Below the pieces are notes generated by a model. That model ran no database searches. It saw only the letters and a program-made list of their open reading frames with translations, and was not told the DNA's origin. This document shows positions 47,793-56,250 of a DNA stretch of 60,579 nucleotides, one piece after another (the first letter of the stretch is position 1; each line of letters begins with the position of its first letter). Origin of the DNA: an uncultured Oscillospiraceae bacterium (lineage in GTDB: Bacteria > Bacillota > Clostridia > Oscillospirales > Oscillospiraceae); the NCBI GenBank assembly GCA_944385665.1, contig CALWYB010000008.1, forward strand, positions 1 through 60,579, in the 5' to 3' direction. The position numbers and the translations under genes were made by a program.

Positions 47793-50675
47793 ATGCTTGC
47801 CATCAACATTGAAGACGTTATCTCCGTGTTGAACACCTGCAAACCGTACCTGATCGGCCTTGCCGTGGTGCTGCTCCTGGCCATCGTGGCCATGATCGCC
47901 TGCCGCAAAATGGCCCGGTCCAAAAAGTTCCTGATCCGGGGCGAGGCCGCCCTGGCCATGGTGCTGGCCATCGCCGTCACCGTGAACCTGATCTGCTTTG
48001 GCCCCATGAGCAGCATCATCTCCCTGGCCATGGGCGACGGCTCCGTCTCCGACGAGACTGCCGCCTCCGCCAATGAGCTGTGCACCGACATCGCCGAGGA
48101 GGGCATCGTTCTGGTGAAGAACGAGGGGGCGCTCCCCCTGGCCAACACCAAAGTCAACGTGTTCGGCTGGTCCTCCACCAACCCCGTCTACGGTGGCACC
48201 GGCTCCGGCGGCCTGTCCGAGTCCTACCCCACCGTCTCCCTGCTGGAGGGACTGAGCAACGCGGGCATCGAATACAACACTACCCTCTCCGACTTCTACA
48301 CCCAGTTCCGGGACGCCCGTCCCACCGTGGGCATGTGGGGCCAGGACTGGACCATCCCGGAACCCACCATGGAGGAGTATGACGCCGCCGGCATCTTTGA
48401 GAATGCCAAGGAGTTCTCCGACACCGCCCTGATCGTCATCTCCCGCTCCGGCGGCGAGGGCGCCGACCTGCCCACCAGCTACGACGGCGAGGATACCTTC
48501 CAGGAGGGCGGCACCTTCGGCGCCTCCGGCGTGCGCATCAGCTCTCAGACCGACGACCTGGACGCCAGCAAGCACTACCTGGAGCTGAGCAACCGGGAGA
48601 TCGCCATGGTGGAGCGGGTCACCAGCGAGTTTAATAACGTCATCGTGGTCATCAACGCCGCCAACCCCATGGAGCTGGGCTGGCTGGACCAGTACGACTC
48701 TATTCAGGGCGCCCTGGTCATGGCCGGCCCCGGCCAGACCGGCTTCAACGCCCTGGGCGAGATCCTCTCCGGTGAGGTGAACCCCTCCGGCAAGATGGTG
48801 GACACCTATGTCTACGACCTGACCCAGACTCCCACCTGGAACAACTTCGGCGGCTTCACCTATGACAACATGGACGAGTTTGCCGTGGACGGCGCTTCCC
48901 CCAACTTTGTCAACTACGTGGAGGGCATCTACGTAGGCTACAAGTTCTATGAGACCGCCGCCGTGGAAGGCCTCATTGACTACGACGCCACCGTCCAGTA
49001 CCCCTTCGGCTACGGCCTGAGCTACACCACCTTCACCCAGGAGATGGGCGCCCTCTCGGAGAGCAACGGTACCATCACCTTTGACGTGACCGTCACCAAC
49101 ACCGGCTCGGTGGCCGGCAAGGACGTGGTCCAGGTCTACTACAATCCCCCTTACACCAACGGCGGCATTGAGAAGGCCAGCGCCAACCTCATCGCCTTCG
49201 ACAAGACCGACATGCTGGAGCCCGGCGCTTCCCAGACCCTGACCATCTCCTTTAAGGCCGAGGATATGGCCTCCTACGACACCTACGGTGCCGGCGCCTA
49301 CGTGCTGGAGGCCGGTGACTACGCCATCTCCATTAACTCCGACGCCCACACCGTCATCGCTTCCCAGACCTACAACGTCCCCACCACCATCACCTACGGC
49401 GACACCAGCCCCCGCTCCACCGACGCGGTGGCCGCCTCCAACCAGTTTGCCTTCGCCGAGGGCGACGTGACCTACCTGAGCCGTGCCAACGGCTTTGCCA
49501 ACTATGACGCCGCCACCGCCGCTCCCACCAACTACTCCATGAGCGACGAGGCCAAGGCCACCTTCTACAACAACAGCAACTACGACCCCACCCAGTTCAA
49601 CAATGCCGACGACGTCATGCCCACCACCGGCGCCAAGAACGGTCTAAAGCTGGAGGATCTGCGGGGCGTGGACTACGACGACCCCCAGTGGGATGAGCTG
49701 CTGGACCAGCTCACCGTCTCCGACATGGACACCCTGATCGCCCTGGGCGGCTACCAGACCTCCGCCGTCAGCAGCATCGGCAAGGTACAGACCATCGACT
49801 GCGACGGCCCCGCCTCCATCAACAACAACTTTACCGGCAAGGGCTCCATCGGCTTCCCCGCCGCCGTCATGATCGCCGCCACCTGGAACGTGGATCTGGC
49901 CAACGCCTTCGGCGAGCGCATCGGCAAGATGGCCGATGAGATGGGCGTGTCCGGCTGGTATGCCCCCGCCATGAACACCCACCGCTCCGCCTTCGCCGGC
50001 CGGAACTTTGAGTACTACTCTGAGGACGGCGTCCTGGGCGGCAGCATGGCCGCCAGCGCCATTCTGGGCGCCCAGGAGCACGGCGTGTACGCCTACATGA
50101 AGCACTTTGCCCTCAACGACCAGGAGACCAACCGCACCGTGATGCTGTGCACCTGGGCCAACGAGCAGTCCATCCGGGAGATTTACCTCAAGCCCTTTGA
50201 GATTGCGGTGAAGGAAGGCGGCTGCCAGGCGGCCATGTCCTCCTTCAACTACATCGGCACCACCTGGGCCGGCGCCTGCGGCGCCCTGCTCCAGAACGTC
50301 CTGCGGGATGAGTGGGGCTTTGAGGGCTTCGTCCTCACCGACTACTTCGGCGTGTACGGCTACATGGACTCCGACCAGGGCATCCGGGGCGGCACCGACT
50401 GTATGCTGGTGGCCTATGACACCGAGACCAACCACGTCACCGACACCACCAGCGCCACCTCCGTGCTGGCCATGCGTCAGGCCGCCAAGAACATCCTGTA
50501 CACCACCGTGAACTCCCGTGCCTACGACCCGGCCAATCTGACCGGCGGTGGGCTCCAGGGCTGGCAGATCGCCGCCATCGCCATCGATGTGGTGATCGTG
50601 GTGATCCTGGCCGCCGGCGCGGTGATGATCGTGAAAAAGTCCAAGAAGATCGAGGACGCATCCACCCAGGCGTAA
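47793..50675 (+). CDS. Membrane-anchored GH3 beta-glucosidase with circularly permuted domain order
   Basis: A 960-residue glycoside hydrolase family 3 protein. Two N-terminal membrane segments (about 19-37 and 52-70) are followed by the alpha/beta sandwich domain (about 90-430, with E222 in GGEGAD as candidate acid/base), a fibronectin III-like domain (about 430-540) and only then the TIM barrel (about 600-900) with GRNFEYYSEDGVLGG, KHFALNDQE and the nucleophile D850 in VLTDYFG. A third membrane segment (about 925-945) and basic tail end the protein. ATG 47793 follows AAGGAGG. Normal GH3 order is barrel first. Confidence 0.88.
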   Translation: MLAINIEDVISVLNTCKPYLIGLAVVLLLAIVAMIACRKMARSKKFLIRGEAALAMVLAIAVTVNLICFGPMSSIISLAMGDGSVSDETAASANELCTDIAEEGIVLVKNEGALPLANTKVNVFGWSSTNPVYGGTGSGGLSESYPTVSLLEGLSNAGIEYNTTLSDFYTQFRDARPTVGMWGQDWTIPEPTMEEYDAAGIFENAKEFSDTALIVISRSGGEGADLPTSYDGEDTFQEGGTFGASGVRISSQTDDLDASKHYLELSNREIAMVERVTSEFNNVIVVINAANPMELGWLDQYDSIQGALVMAGPGQTGFNALGEILSGEVNPSGKMVDTYVYDLTQTPTWNNFGGFTYDNMDEFAVDGASPNFVNYVEGIYVGYKFYETAAVEGLIDYDATVQYPFGYGLSYTTFTQEMGALSESNGTITFDVTVTNTGSVAGKDVVQVYYNPPYTNGGIEKASANLIAFDKTDMLEPGASQTLTISFKAEDMASYDTYGAGAYVLEAGDYAISINSDAHTVIASQTYNVPTTITYGDTSPRSTDAVAASNQFAFAEGDVTYLSRANGFANYDAATAAPTNYSMSDEAKATFYNNSNYDPTQFNNADDVMPTTGAKNGLKLEDLRGVDYDDPQWDELLDQLTVSDMDTLIALGGYQTSAVSSIGKVQTIDCDGPASINNNFTGKGSIGFPAAVMIAATWNVDLANAFGERIGKMADEMGVSGWYAPAMNTHRSAFAGRNFEYYSEDGVLGGSMAASAILGAQEHGVYAYMKHFALNDQETNRTVMLCTWANEQSIREIYLKPFEIAVKEGGCQAAMSSFNYIGTTWAGACGALLQNVLRDEWGFEGFVLTDYFGVYGYMDSDQGIRGGTDCMLVAYDTETNHVTDTTSATSVLAMRQAAKNILYTTVNSRAYDPANLTGGGLQGWQIAAIAIDVVIVVILAAGAVMIVKKSKKIEDASTQA

Positions 50676-50688
50676 CCTGCACGGGCAC

Positions 50689-50714
50689 CCATCCCCCCGA
50701 GCTCCGGGGGGATG
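50689..50714 (+). other. Intercistronic stem-loop between the two GH3 genes
   Basis: CCATCCCCC (50689-50697) pairs with GGGGGATGG (50706-50714). No U-tract follows, so it may adjust mRNA stability or read-through rather than end transcription. Confidence 0.6.
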
Positions 50715-50756
50715 GTCCCATATTTCCACACCGCTGAACCGAAAAGGAGATAGACT

Positions 50757-53177
50757 GTGAAACACCAAGATATTCTGGATAAGCTGACCCTGGAACAAAA
50801 AATTGCCCTGCTCTCCGGCCGGGACGTGTGGAGCACCTACCCCTTTCCCAAGGCGGGTGTACCCAGCATGTTCCTGTCCGACGGCCCCCACGGGGTGCGC
50901 AAGCAGCTGGGAGAGGGCGACCACTTAGGCATCAACGCCAGTCAGCCCGCCACCTGCTTCCCCACCGCCGCCGGCATCGCCAACAGCTGGGACCAGGAGC
51001 TGGCCACTCTGTGCGGCCGCACCATCGGCCAGGAGGCCGCCTGCCAGCAGGTGAACGTGCTGCTGGGTCCCGGTCTGAACACCAAGCGCAGCCCTCTGGG
51101 CGGCCGGGACTTTGAGTATTACTCCGAGGACCCCTATCTGGGAGGCAAGATGGCCGCCGCCTTTATCCGGGGCGTGCAGGAAAACGGCATCTCCGCCTGC
51201 CCCAAGCACTTTGCCGCCAACTCCCAGGAGCTGCTGCGCATGACCAGCGACAGCGTGGTGGACGAGCGCACCCTGCGGGAGCTCTACCTCACCAACTTTG
51301 AGATCGCCGTCAAGGAGGGCCACCCCAAGTCCATCATGTCCTCCTACAACAAGGTGAACGGCACCTACGCCAACGAAAACGCCCATCTGCTCACCGAGAT
51401 CCTCCGGGACGAGTGGGGCTTTGACGGCTTTGTGGTCACCGACTGGGGCGGCTGCAACAGCCAGACCGCCGGTATCCAGGCGGGCAGCAACCTGGAGATG
51501 CCCGGCACCATCGGTGACAGCGACCGGGAGCTGATGGCCTCCCTGAAGGCGGGCAGAATCAGCCAGGAGACCATTGACCTGCGGGTGGACCAGCTGCTGG
51601 ATGTGATTCTGGCCACCCATGAGGCCACCGCCGGCGGCAAGCGGGACTTTGACCAGCAGGCCCACCACGCGGTGGCCCGGCAGGCCGCCGCCCAGACCGC
51701 GGTCCTGCTGAAAAACAAGGGGGACCTGCTCCCCCTGGCCCCCAACACCCGGGTGGCCGTCATCGGCGACATGGCCCTGGAGCCCCGCTACCAGGGGGCC
51801 GGTTCCTCCCTGGTGAACCCCACCCGGCTGGATAAGCCCCTGGACTGCCTGAAGGAGAGCGGCCTGGACGTGGTGGGCCACGCCCAGGGCTACCGGCGCA
51901 ACGGGGAGGCGGACGCGGGTCTCCAGCAGGCCGCGGTGCAGCTGGCCGGTCAGGCCAACGTGGTGCTGCTCTATCTGGGCCTGCCCGAGGTCTTTGAGAG
52001 CGAGGGCATGGACCGCACCCACATGCGCCTGCCCGCCAACCAGAACCAGCTGATGGAGGCGGTGTGCGCCGCCAACCCCAAGGTGGTGGTGGTCCTCTCC
52101 GGCGGCTCTCCCGTGGAGCTGCCCTGGTATGACCAGGCCGCCGCCATTGTCCACGGCTACCTGGGCGGCCAGGCCGGCGCCGGCGCCATGGCCGACATCC
52201 TCACCGGCAAAGTGAACCCCTCCGGCAAGCTGGCCGAGACCTACCCCCTGGTGTACGACGACACCCCCAACCGGGACTTCTTCCCCGGCCGGGAGCGCAC
52301 CGCCCAGTACCGGGAGTCCATCTTTGTGGGCTACCGCTACTACCTCACCGCCCAGAAGCCGGTGCGCTTCCCCTTCGGCTTTGGTCTCAGCTACACCACC
52401 TTCGCCTATTCGGACCTGAAGGCCGACCGGGAGAAGGTCACCTTCACCCTCACCAATACCGGCAAGCGGGCCGGGGCGGAGATTGCCCAGCTCTATGTCT
52501 CCCATCCCGGCAGCCAGCTCTTTGTCCCCCTGCGGGAGCTCAAGGGCTTTGCCAAGGTGTCCCTGGAGCCGGGGGAGAGCCGTGAGGTCACCATCCCCCT
52601 GGATGACAAGGCCTTCCGCTACTTCAACGTGCAGACCAACCACTGGGAGATTGAGGGCGGAGAGTACCGCCTGGAGGTGGGCGCCAGCTCCGCCGACATC
52701 CGCCTTGCCGCCTCGGTGGAGGTGGAGGGCACCGGCGCTCCCGTCCCCTACGACCGGGAGAAGCTGTCCTGCTACTACTCCGCCCAGGTCCAGGCCGTCC
52801 CCGACGACCAGTTTGCAACCCTGCTGGGCCGCCCCATCCCCCAGGACAAGTGGGACCGCTCCCAGCCCCTGGGCTACAACGACAGCCTGTCCCAGATGAT
52901 CTACGCCAAGGGCTTTGTGGCCCGCTTCGCCGCCGGCCGTCTGGCCTCCATCCAGCGCAAGAGCGAGGAGAAGGACCAGCCCAACCTGAACATACTCTTT
53001 ATCCACAGCATGCCCTTCCGGGGTCTGGCCAAGATGAGCAACGGACTGGTAACCACTGAGATGACCGCCTCCATTCTGGAGGCCTGCAACGGCCACTTCT
53101 TCCGCGGCATGGGCAAGACCATCGCCGGCTTCTTTGCCAACCGGAAGGTCAAGAAGGAGAGGAGCAAAACACTGTGA
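50757..53177 (+). CDS. GH3 beta-glucosidase, canonical domain order
   Basis: An 806-residue cytoplasmic (no signal peptide) beta-glucosidase-type enzyme. Order: TIM barrel (about 1-290; SDGPHGVRKQ, GRDFEYYSEDPYLGG, KHFAANSQE, nucleophile D229 in VVTDWGG), alpha/beta sandwich (about 300-540; acid/base E416 in ESEGMDR), fibronectin III-like domain (about 555-640) and an extra C-terminal region of about 140 residues ending in a basic tail. GTG start follows AAAAGGAGA. It overlaps the GtrA gene by 4 bases. Confidence 0.94.
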   Translation: MKHQDILDKLTLEQKIALLSGRDVWSTYPFPKAGVPSMFLSDGPHGVRKQLGEGDHLGINASQPATCFPTAAGIANSWDQELATLCGRTIGQEAACQQVNVLLGPGLNTKRSPLGGRDFEYYSEDPYLGGKMAAAFIRGVQENGISACPKHFAANSQELLRMTSDSVVDERTLRELYLTNFEIAVKEGHPKSIMSSYNKVNGTYANENAHLLTEILRDEWGFDGFVVTDWGGCNSQTAGIQAGSNLEMPGTIGDSDRELMASLKAGRISQETIDLRVDQLLDVILATHEATAGGKRDFDQQAHHAVARQAAAQTAVLLKNKGDLLPLAPNTRVAVIGDMALEPRYQGAGSSLVNPTRLDKPLDCLKESGLDVVGHAQGYRRNGEADAGLQQAAVQLAGQANVVLLYLGLPEVFESEGMDRTHMRLPANQNQLMEAVCAANPKVVVVLSGGSPVELPWYDQAAAIVHGYLGGQAGAGAMADILTGKVNPSGKLAETYPLVYDDTPNRDFFPGRERTAQYRESIFVGYRYYLTAQKPVRFPFGFGLSYTTFAYSDLKADREKVTFTLTNTGKRAGAEIAQLYVSHPGSQLFVPLRELKGFAKVSLEPGESREVTIPLDDKAFRYFNVQTNHWEIEGGEYRLEVGASSADIRLAASVEVEGTGAPVPYDREKLSCYYSAQVQAVPDDQFATLLGRPIPQDKWDRSQPLGYNDSLSQMIYAKGFVARFAAGRLASIQRKSEEKDQPNLNILFIHSMPFRGLAKMSNGLVTTEMTASILEACNGHFFRGMGKTIAGFFANRKVKKERSKTL

Positions 53178-53728
53178 ATGTTTGGAATCGTTTTGCAGCC
53201 AACCACCCCGGCGCCGCCAAATGGATTCGGGAGGGCGGTCTGTTCGTCATCGTCAGCAACCTGATTACCGTCTTTAAATATATCCTGCTCACCTTCCTGC
53301 CCGCCGCCTTTTCCGGTCTGCCCCTGGTGGACTTCGGCTGGCCCGGCATCCCGGTCACGTTGTTCGGAGAGACCTTCCAGTGGAACATCCTGGGCTATGA
53401 CGTGAACCACGGCGGCCTGCCCTACTTCTGCGCCTACATGGTGGCCATGGTCATCGGCGAGTGCATCAACTTCCCCCTCCAGCGCAACCTGGTCTTCCGC
53501 AGCAAGGGCAACGTGCTCTACCAGATCTTCTGGTACCTCATCGCCTTCTGCGTCATCACCTGCATCGTCAACTCCATCAACTGCATCTGGATGGCGGTGG
53601 CCGGGCTGTTTGTGCCCGCCTTCATCTACAACATCGGCACCGTGGTGCTCAACGGCGGCATCTCCATGGTGATCTTCTTCTTTGTCAACAAGATCATCTT
53701 CCCCGAGGGAGAGGCCAAGAAGCAATAA
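53174..53728 (+). CDS. GtrA-like small membrane protein
   Basis: A 184-residue protein with four membrane segments and the GtrA hallmark NFPLQRNLVFRSKGN after the second. GtrA proteins are thought to flip undecaprenyl-phosphate-linked sugars for glycosylation of surface polymers. Its coupling to two GH3 genes (GTGA overlap with the second) suggests the locus handles lipid-linked or surface glucosides. GTG start at 53174. Confidence 0.82.
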   Translation: MNVWNRFAANHPGAAKWIREGGLFVIVSNLITVFKYILLTFLPAAFSGLPLVDFGWPGIPVTLFGETFQWNILGYDVNHGGLPYFCAYMVAMVIGECINFPLQRNLVFRSKGNVLYQIFWYLIAFCVITCIVNSINCIWMAVAGLFVPAFIYNIGTVVLNGGISMVIFFFVNKIIFPEGEAKKQ

Positions 53729-53750
53729 CTTCATCCTGCAAACATTGGGC

Positions 53751-53788
53751 AACGGCGCCCCTGGAGAACCAGGGGCGCCGTTTCTGTT
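53751..53788 (+). terminator. Terminator of the GH3-GtrA operon
   Basis: AACGGCGCCCCTGG (53751-53764) and CCAGGGGCGCCGTT (53769-53782), loop AGAA, followed by TCTGTT. Confidence 0.8.
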
Positions 53789-53868
53789 GTGAAAGTCCCG
53801 GTTTTTCCAGGTGAAATACTTTGTCTTTCGGGGAAATACACTAAAAATGAAACTGCTCCCGAATGCCC

Positions 53869-53897
53869 TTGCAATTTCAGGCACACTTTGCTATAAT
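53869..53897 (+). promoter_or_regulatory. Promoter of the liv-type ABC importer operon
   Basis: TTGCAA (53869-53874), 17-bp spacer, perfect TATAAT (53892-53897), leaving a leader of about 75 bases with a short CA-rich hairpin-prone stretch (GTGTGTGGACACAC). Confidence 0.8.
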
Positions 53898-53978
53898 AAA
53901 CCACAAGTTCACATGGACACTTGTCTCTTGTGTGTGGACACACGGGCTCTGCCCGGATCAAGATTGGAGGAAAGCAAT

Positions 53979-55193
53979 ATGAAACGATTTCTGGCTTTGG
54001 CTACGTCCTGCGCCCTGATGGTCGCTGCGCTGGCCGGCTGCGGCAGCGGCGGCACCGGTTCCGGTTCTGGTTCCGGCTCCGGCTCCGGCGGCGACTCCGG
54101 CGATAAGGTTGTGAAAATCGGCGTCTTTGAGCCCGCCTCCGGCGACTCCGCCTCCGGCGGCAAGAAGGAGATGCTGGGCATGCAGTATGCCAACTCCGAG
54201 ACCCCCACCGTCACTGTGGGCGGCGAAGAGTACCAGGTGGAATTGGTCCCTGCGGACAACGGCTCCTCCACCGACAAGGCCCCCACCGCCGCCAACCAGC
54301 TGGTCAGTGAGGGCGTGGCCCTGGTGCTGGGCTCCTACGGCTCCGGCGTGTCCATCGCCGCCGGCCCCATCTTCGGCAACGCGGGCATCCCCGCCATCGG
54401 CGTGACCTGCACCAACCCCAACGTCACCGCCGGCAACGACTACTACTTCCGCATCTGCTTCCTGGACCCCTTCCAGGGCACCGTGCTGGCCAACTTCGCC
54501 ATGGATAAGTTCCAGGCCAAGACCGCTTACTGCCTGGGCGAGGCGGGCAACGAGTACGACCAGGGCCTGATCGCCTTCTTTGAGCAGGCCTTTACCGCCG
54601 CCGGCGGCAAGGTCATCAAGGACTCCTTCCCCACCAACAACTCCGACTTTAACTCCTACCTGAACAAGGCCAAGAGCGAGGGCGCCGACGTCATCTTCAC
54701 CCCTGTGTCCATCGCCTATGCCACCCAGATCATCACCCAGGCCGCCTCTCTGGGTCTGGACATCCCCTTCGTGGGCTCCGACACCCTGGACGACAACATG
54801 GTCCTGGAGGCCGCCAAGGGCACTGACATCCAGCTGTATGTCTCCACCTTCTATCAGGAGGGCGGCAACCCCACCTTCGACGAGGGCGTCAAGAACTACA
54901 TCAACACTGCCGACGGCGCTCTGGACGCCAACGGCGGCAATGACACGGTCGCCGCCGTCACCGCCATGGGCTACGACGCCTACTACGTGGCCCTGGAGGC
55001 CATCAAGAAGGCCGACAGCGTGGACCCCGCCGACATCAAGGCCGCCCTGTGGGATGTGACCTACGACGGTGTGTCCGGCCACATCGCCTTTGACGACACC
55101 AACGGCGACGCCGTGCGTGACACCGCTTACATCAAGCACTCCACCAACGATGGCGCCTGGGAGCTGGAGACCCAGCAGACGGTCAAACAGTAA
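53979..55193 (+). CDS. livK: ABC transporter substrate-binding lipoprotein (branched-chain amino acid type)
   Basis: A 404-residue lipoprotein of the periplasmic-binding type I family. Signal peptide with lipobox LAGC (C21), then a repetitive Gly/Ser linker encoded by tandem GGN-TCN codons, then the two-lobed domain (VVKIGVFEPASGDSA; ANQLVSEGVALVLGSYGSG; FRICFLDPFQGTV; AYCLGEAGNEYDQGL). Ligand residues suggest an amino acid or small amide; the actual substrate is not readable. ATG 53979 follows GGAGGAAAG. Confidence 0.92.
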   Translation: MKRFLALATSCALMVAALAGCGSGGTGSGSGSGSGSGGDSGDKVVKIGVFEPASGDSASGGKKEMLGMQYANSETPTVTVGGEEYQVELVPADNGSSTDKAPTAANQLVSEGVALVLGSYGSGVSIAAGPIFGNAGIPAIGVTCTNPNVTAGNDYYFRICFLDPFQGTVLANFAMDKFQAKTAYCLGEAGNEYDQGLIAFFEQAFTAAGGKVIKDSFPTNNSDFNSYLNKAKSEGADVIFTPVSIAYATQIITQAASLGLDIPFVGSDTLDDNMVLEAAKGTDIQLYVSTFYQEGGNPTFDEGVKNYINTADGALDANGGNDTVAAVTAMGYDAYYVALEAIKKADSVDPADIKAALWDVTYDGVSGHIAFDDTNGDAVRDTAYIKHSTNDGAWELETQQTVKQ

Positions 55194-55229
55194 GCGCTCC
55201 GCCCTCGTGTGATCTGATCTTTTTACGGT

Positions 55230-55257
55230 TTGGCGGGGGCCTTCGGGTCCCCGCCAA
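55230..55257 (+). other. Stem-loop between livK and livH
   Basis: TTGGCGGGG (55230-55238) and CCCCGCCAA (55249-55257). Such hairpins after binding-protein genes commonly stabilise the upstream message and raise its level over the permease genes. Confidence 0.65.
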
Positions 55258-55353
55258 TTCCACATCAACCTCCCGCTGGGCCGCCCCAAAAGGAGGCGGT
55301 CTCCCCCTCTTTTTGGGACTGTCCAGCAAAACTTTCACTGAGGAGGAAATTCT

Positions 55354-56238
55354 ATGGAATTTTTCATCTCCACCCTGCTGTTCGGCATTTCGGTGGGCGG
55401 GCAATATGCCCTCATCGCCATCGGCTACACCATGGTCTACGGCATTTTGCGCCTGATCAACTTCGCCCACGGCGACGTATTTATGGTGGCCGGCCTCTTG
55501 GGGATCTACCTGAGTGCCTCCTTCCCCCTGTATGTGGCCATGCCCCTGGTGATCATCCTGACGGTGGCCCTAGGCTTCTGCATTGAGCGGGTGGCCTACA
55601 AACCCCTGCGCTCCGCCCCCCGGATGAGCGTGATGATCTCCGCCATCGGCGTGAGCTACCTGCTCCAGAACACCGCCACCTATGTCACCGGCGGTCAGCC
55701 CATGATCTATCCCACTCTTCCCTTCCTGTCCGACACCATCACCGTGGCCGGCACCTCCATCAAGTGGGTGGTGGTGCTCACCCCCATCCTGGTGGTGGTT
55801 CTGGTCATCCTGCTTACCCAGCTCATCAACCGCACCAAGGTGGGCATGGCCATGCGGGCGGTGGCCAAGGACTTCGAGACCAGTCAGCTCATGGGCATCA
55901 AGATTAACTCCGTCATCTCCACCACCTTCATCATCGGCTCGGCTCTGGCGGCGGTGGGCTCCATGCTCTACTTCACCAACTACTCCTCCGTGGTGCCCAC
56001 CGTGGGCTCCATGCCCGGCCTGAAAGCCTTCGTGGCGGCGGTGTTCGGGGGCATCGGCTCCATCCCCGGGGCGGTGATCGGCGCCTTCCTCATCGGCATC
56101 TGCGAAAACTTCGTGAAAATCCTGCCCTTTGAGGGGGCCACCACCTTCGTGGACGCCTTTACCTTTGCCCTGCTCATCATCATCCTGGTCTTTAAGCCCA
56201 CCGGCCTGTTCGGGGAAAAGGCCACCGACAAGGTGTAA
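55354..56238 (+). CDS. livH: Branched-chain amino acid ABC permease LivH
   Basis: A 294-residue membrane protein with about eight helices. Early text ISVGGQYALIAIGYTMVYGI and RLINFAHGDVFM, then GMAMRAVAKDFETSQLMGI (the EAA-like loop) and FGGIGSIPGAVIGAFLIG, are typical of LivH. GAGGAGGAA precedes ATG. Confidence 0.95.
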   Translation: MEFFISTLLFGISVGGQYALIAIGYTMVYGILRLINFAHGDVFMVAGLLGIYLSASFPLYVAMPLVIILTVALGFCIERVAYKPLRSAPRMSVMISAIGVSYLLQNTATYVTGGQPMIYPTLPFLSDTITVAGTSIKWVVVLTPILVVVLVILLTQLINRTKVGMAMRAVAKDFETSQLMGIKINSVISTTFIIGSALAAVGSMLYFTNYSSVVPTVGSMPGLKAFVAAVFGGIGSIPGAVIGAFLIGICENFVKILPFEGATTFVDAFTFALLIIILVFKPTGLFGEKATDKV

Positions 56239-56250
56239 GGAGGAAGCGCT

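Noticed and set aside
50925..53096. 723-codon frame antisense to the canonical GH3 gene
   Set aside because: Shadow frame; no ribosome site or recognisable domain, and the opposite strand encodes complete GH3 catalytic motifs.
53958..55289. 443-codon minus-strand frame opposite livK
   Set aside because: Low-complexity Gly/Val product; mirror of the codon bias of livK.
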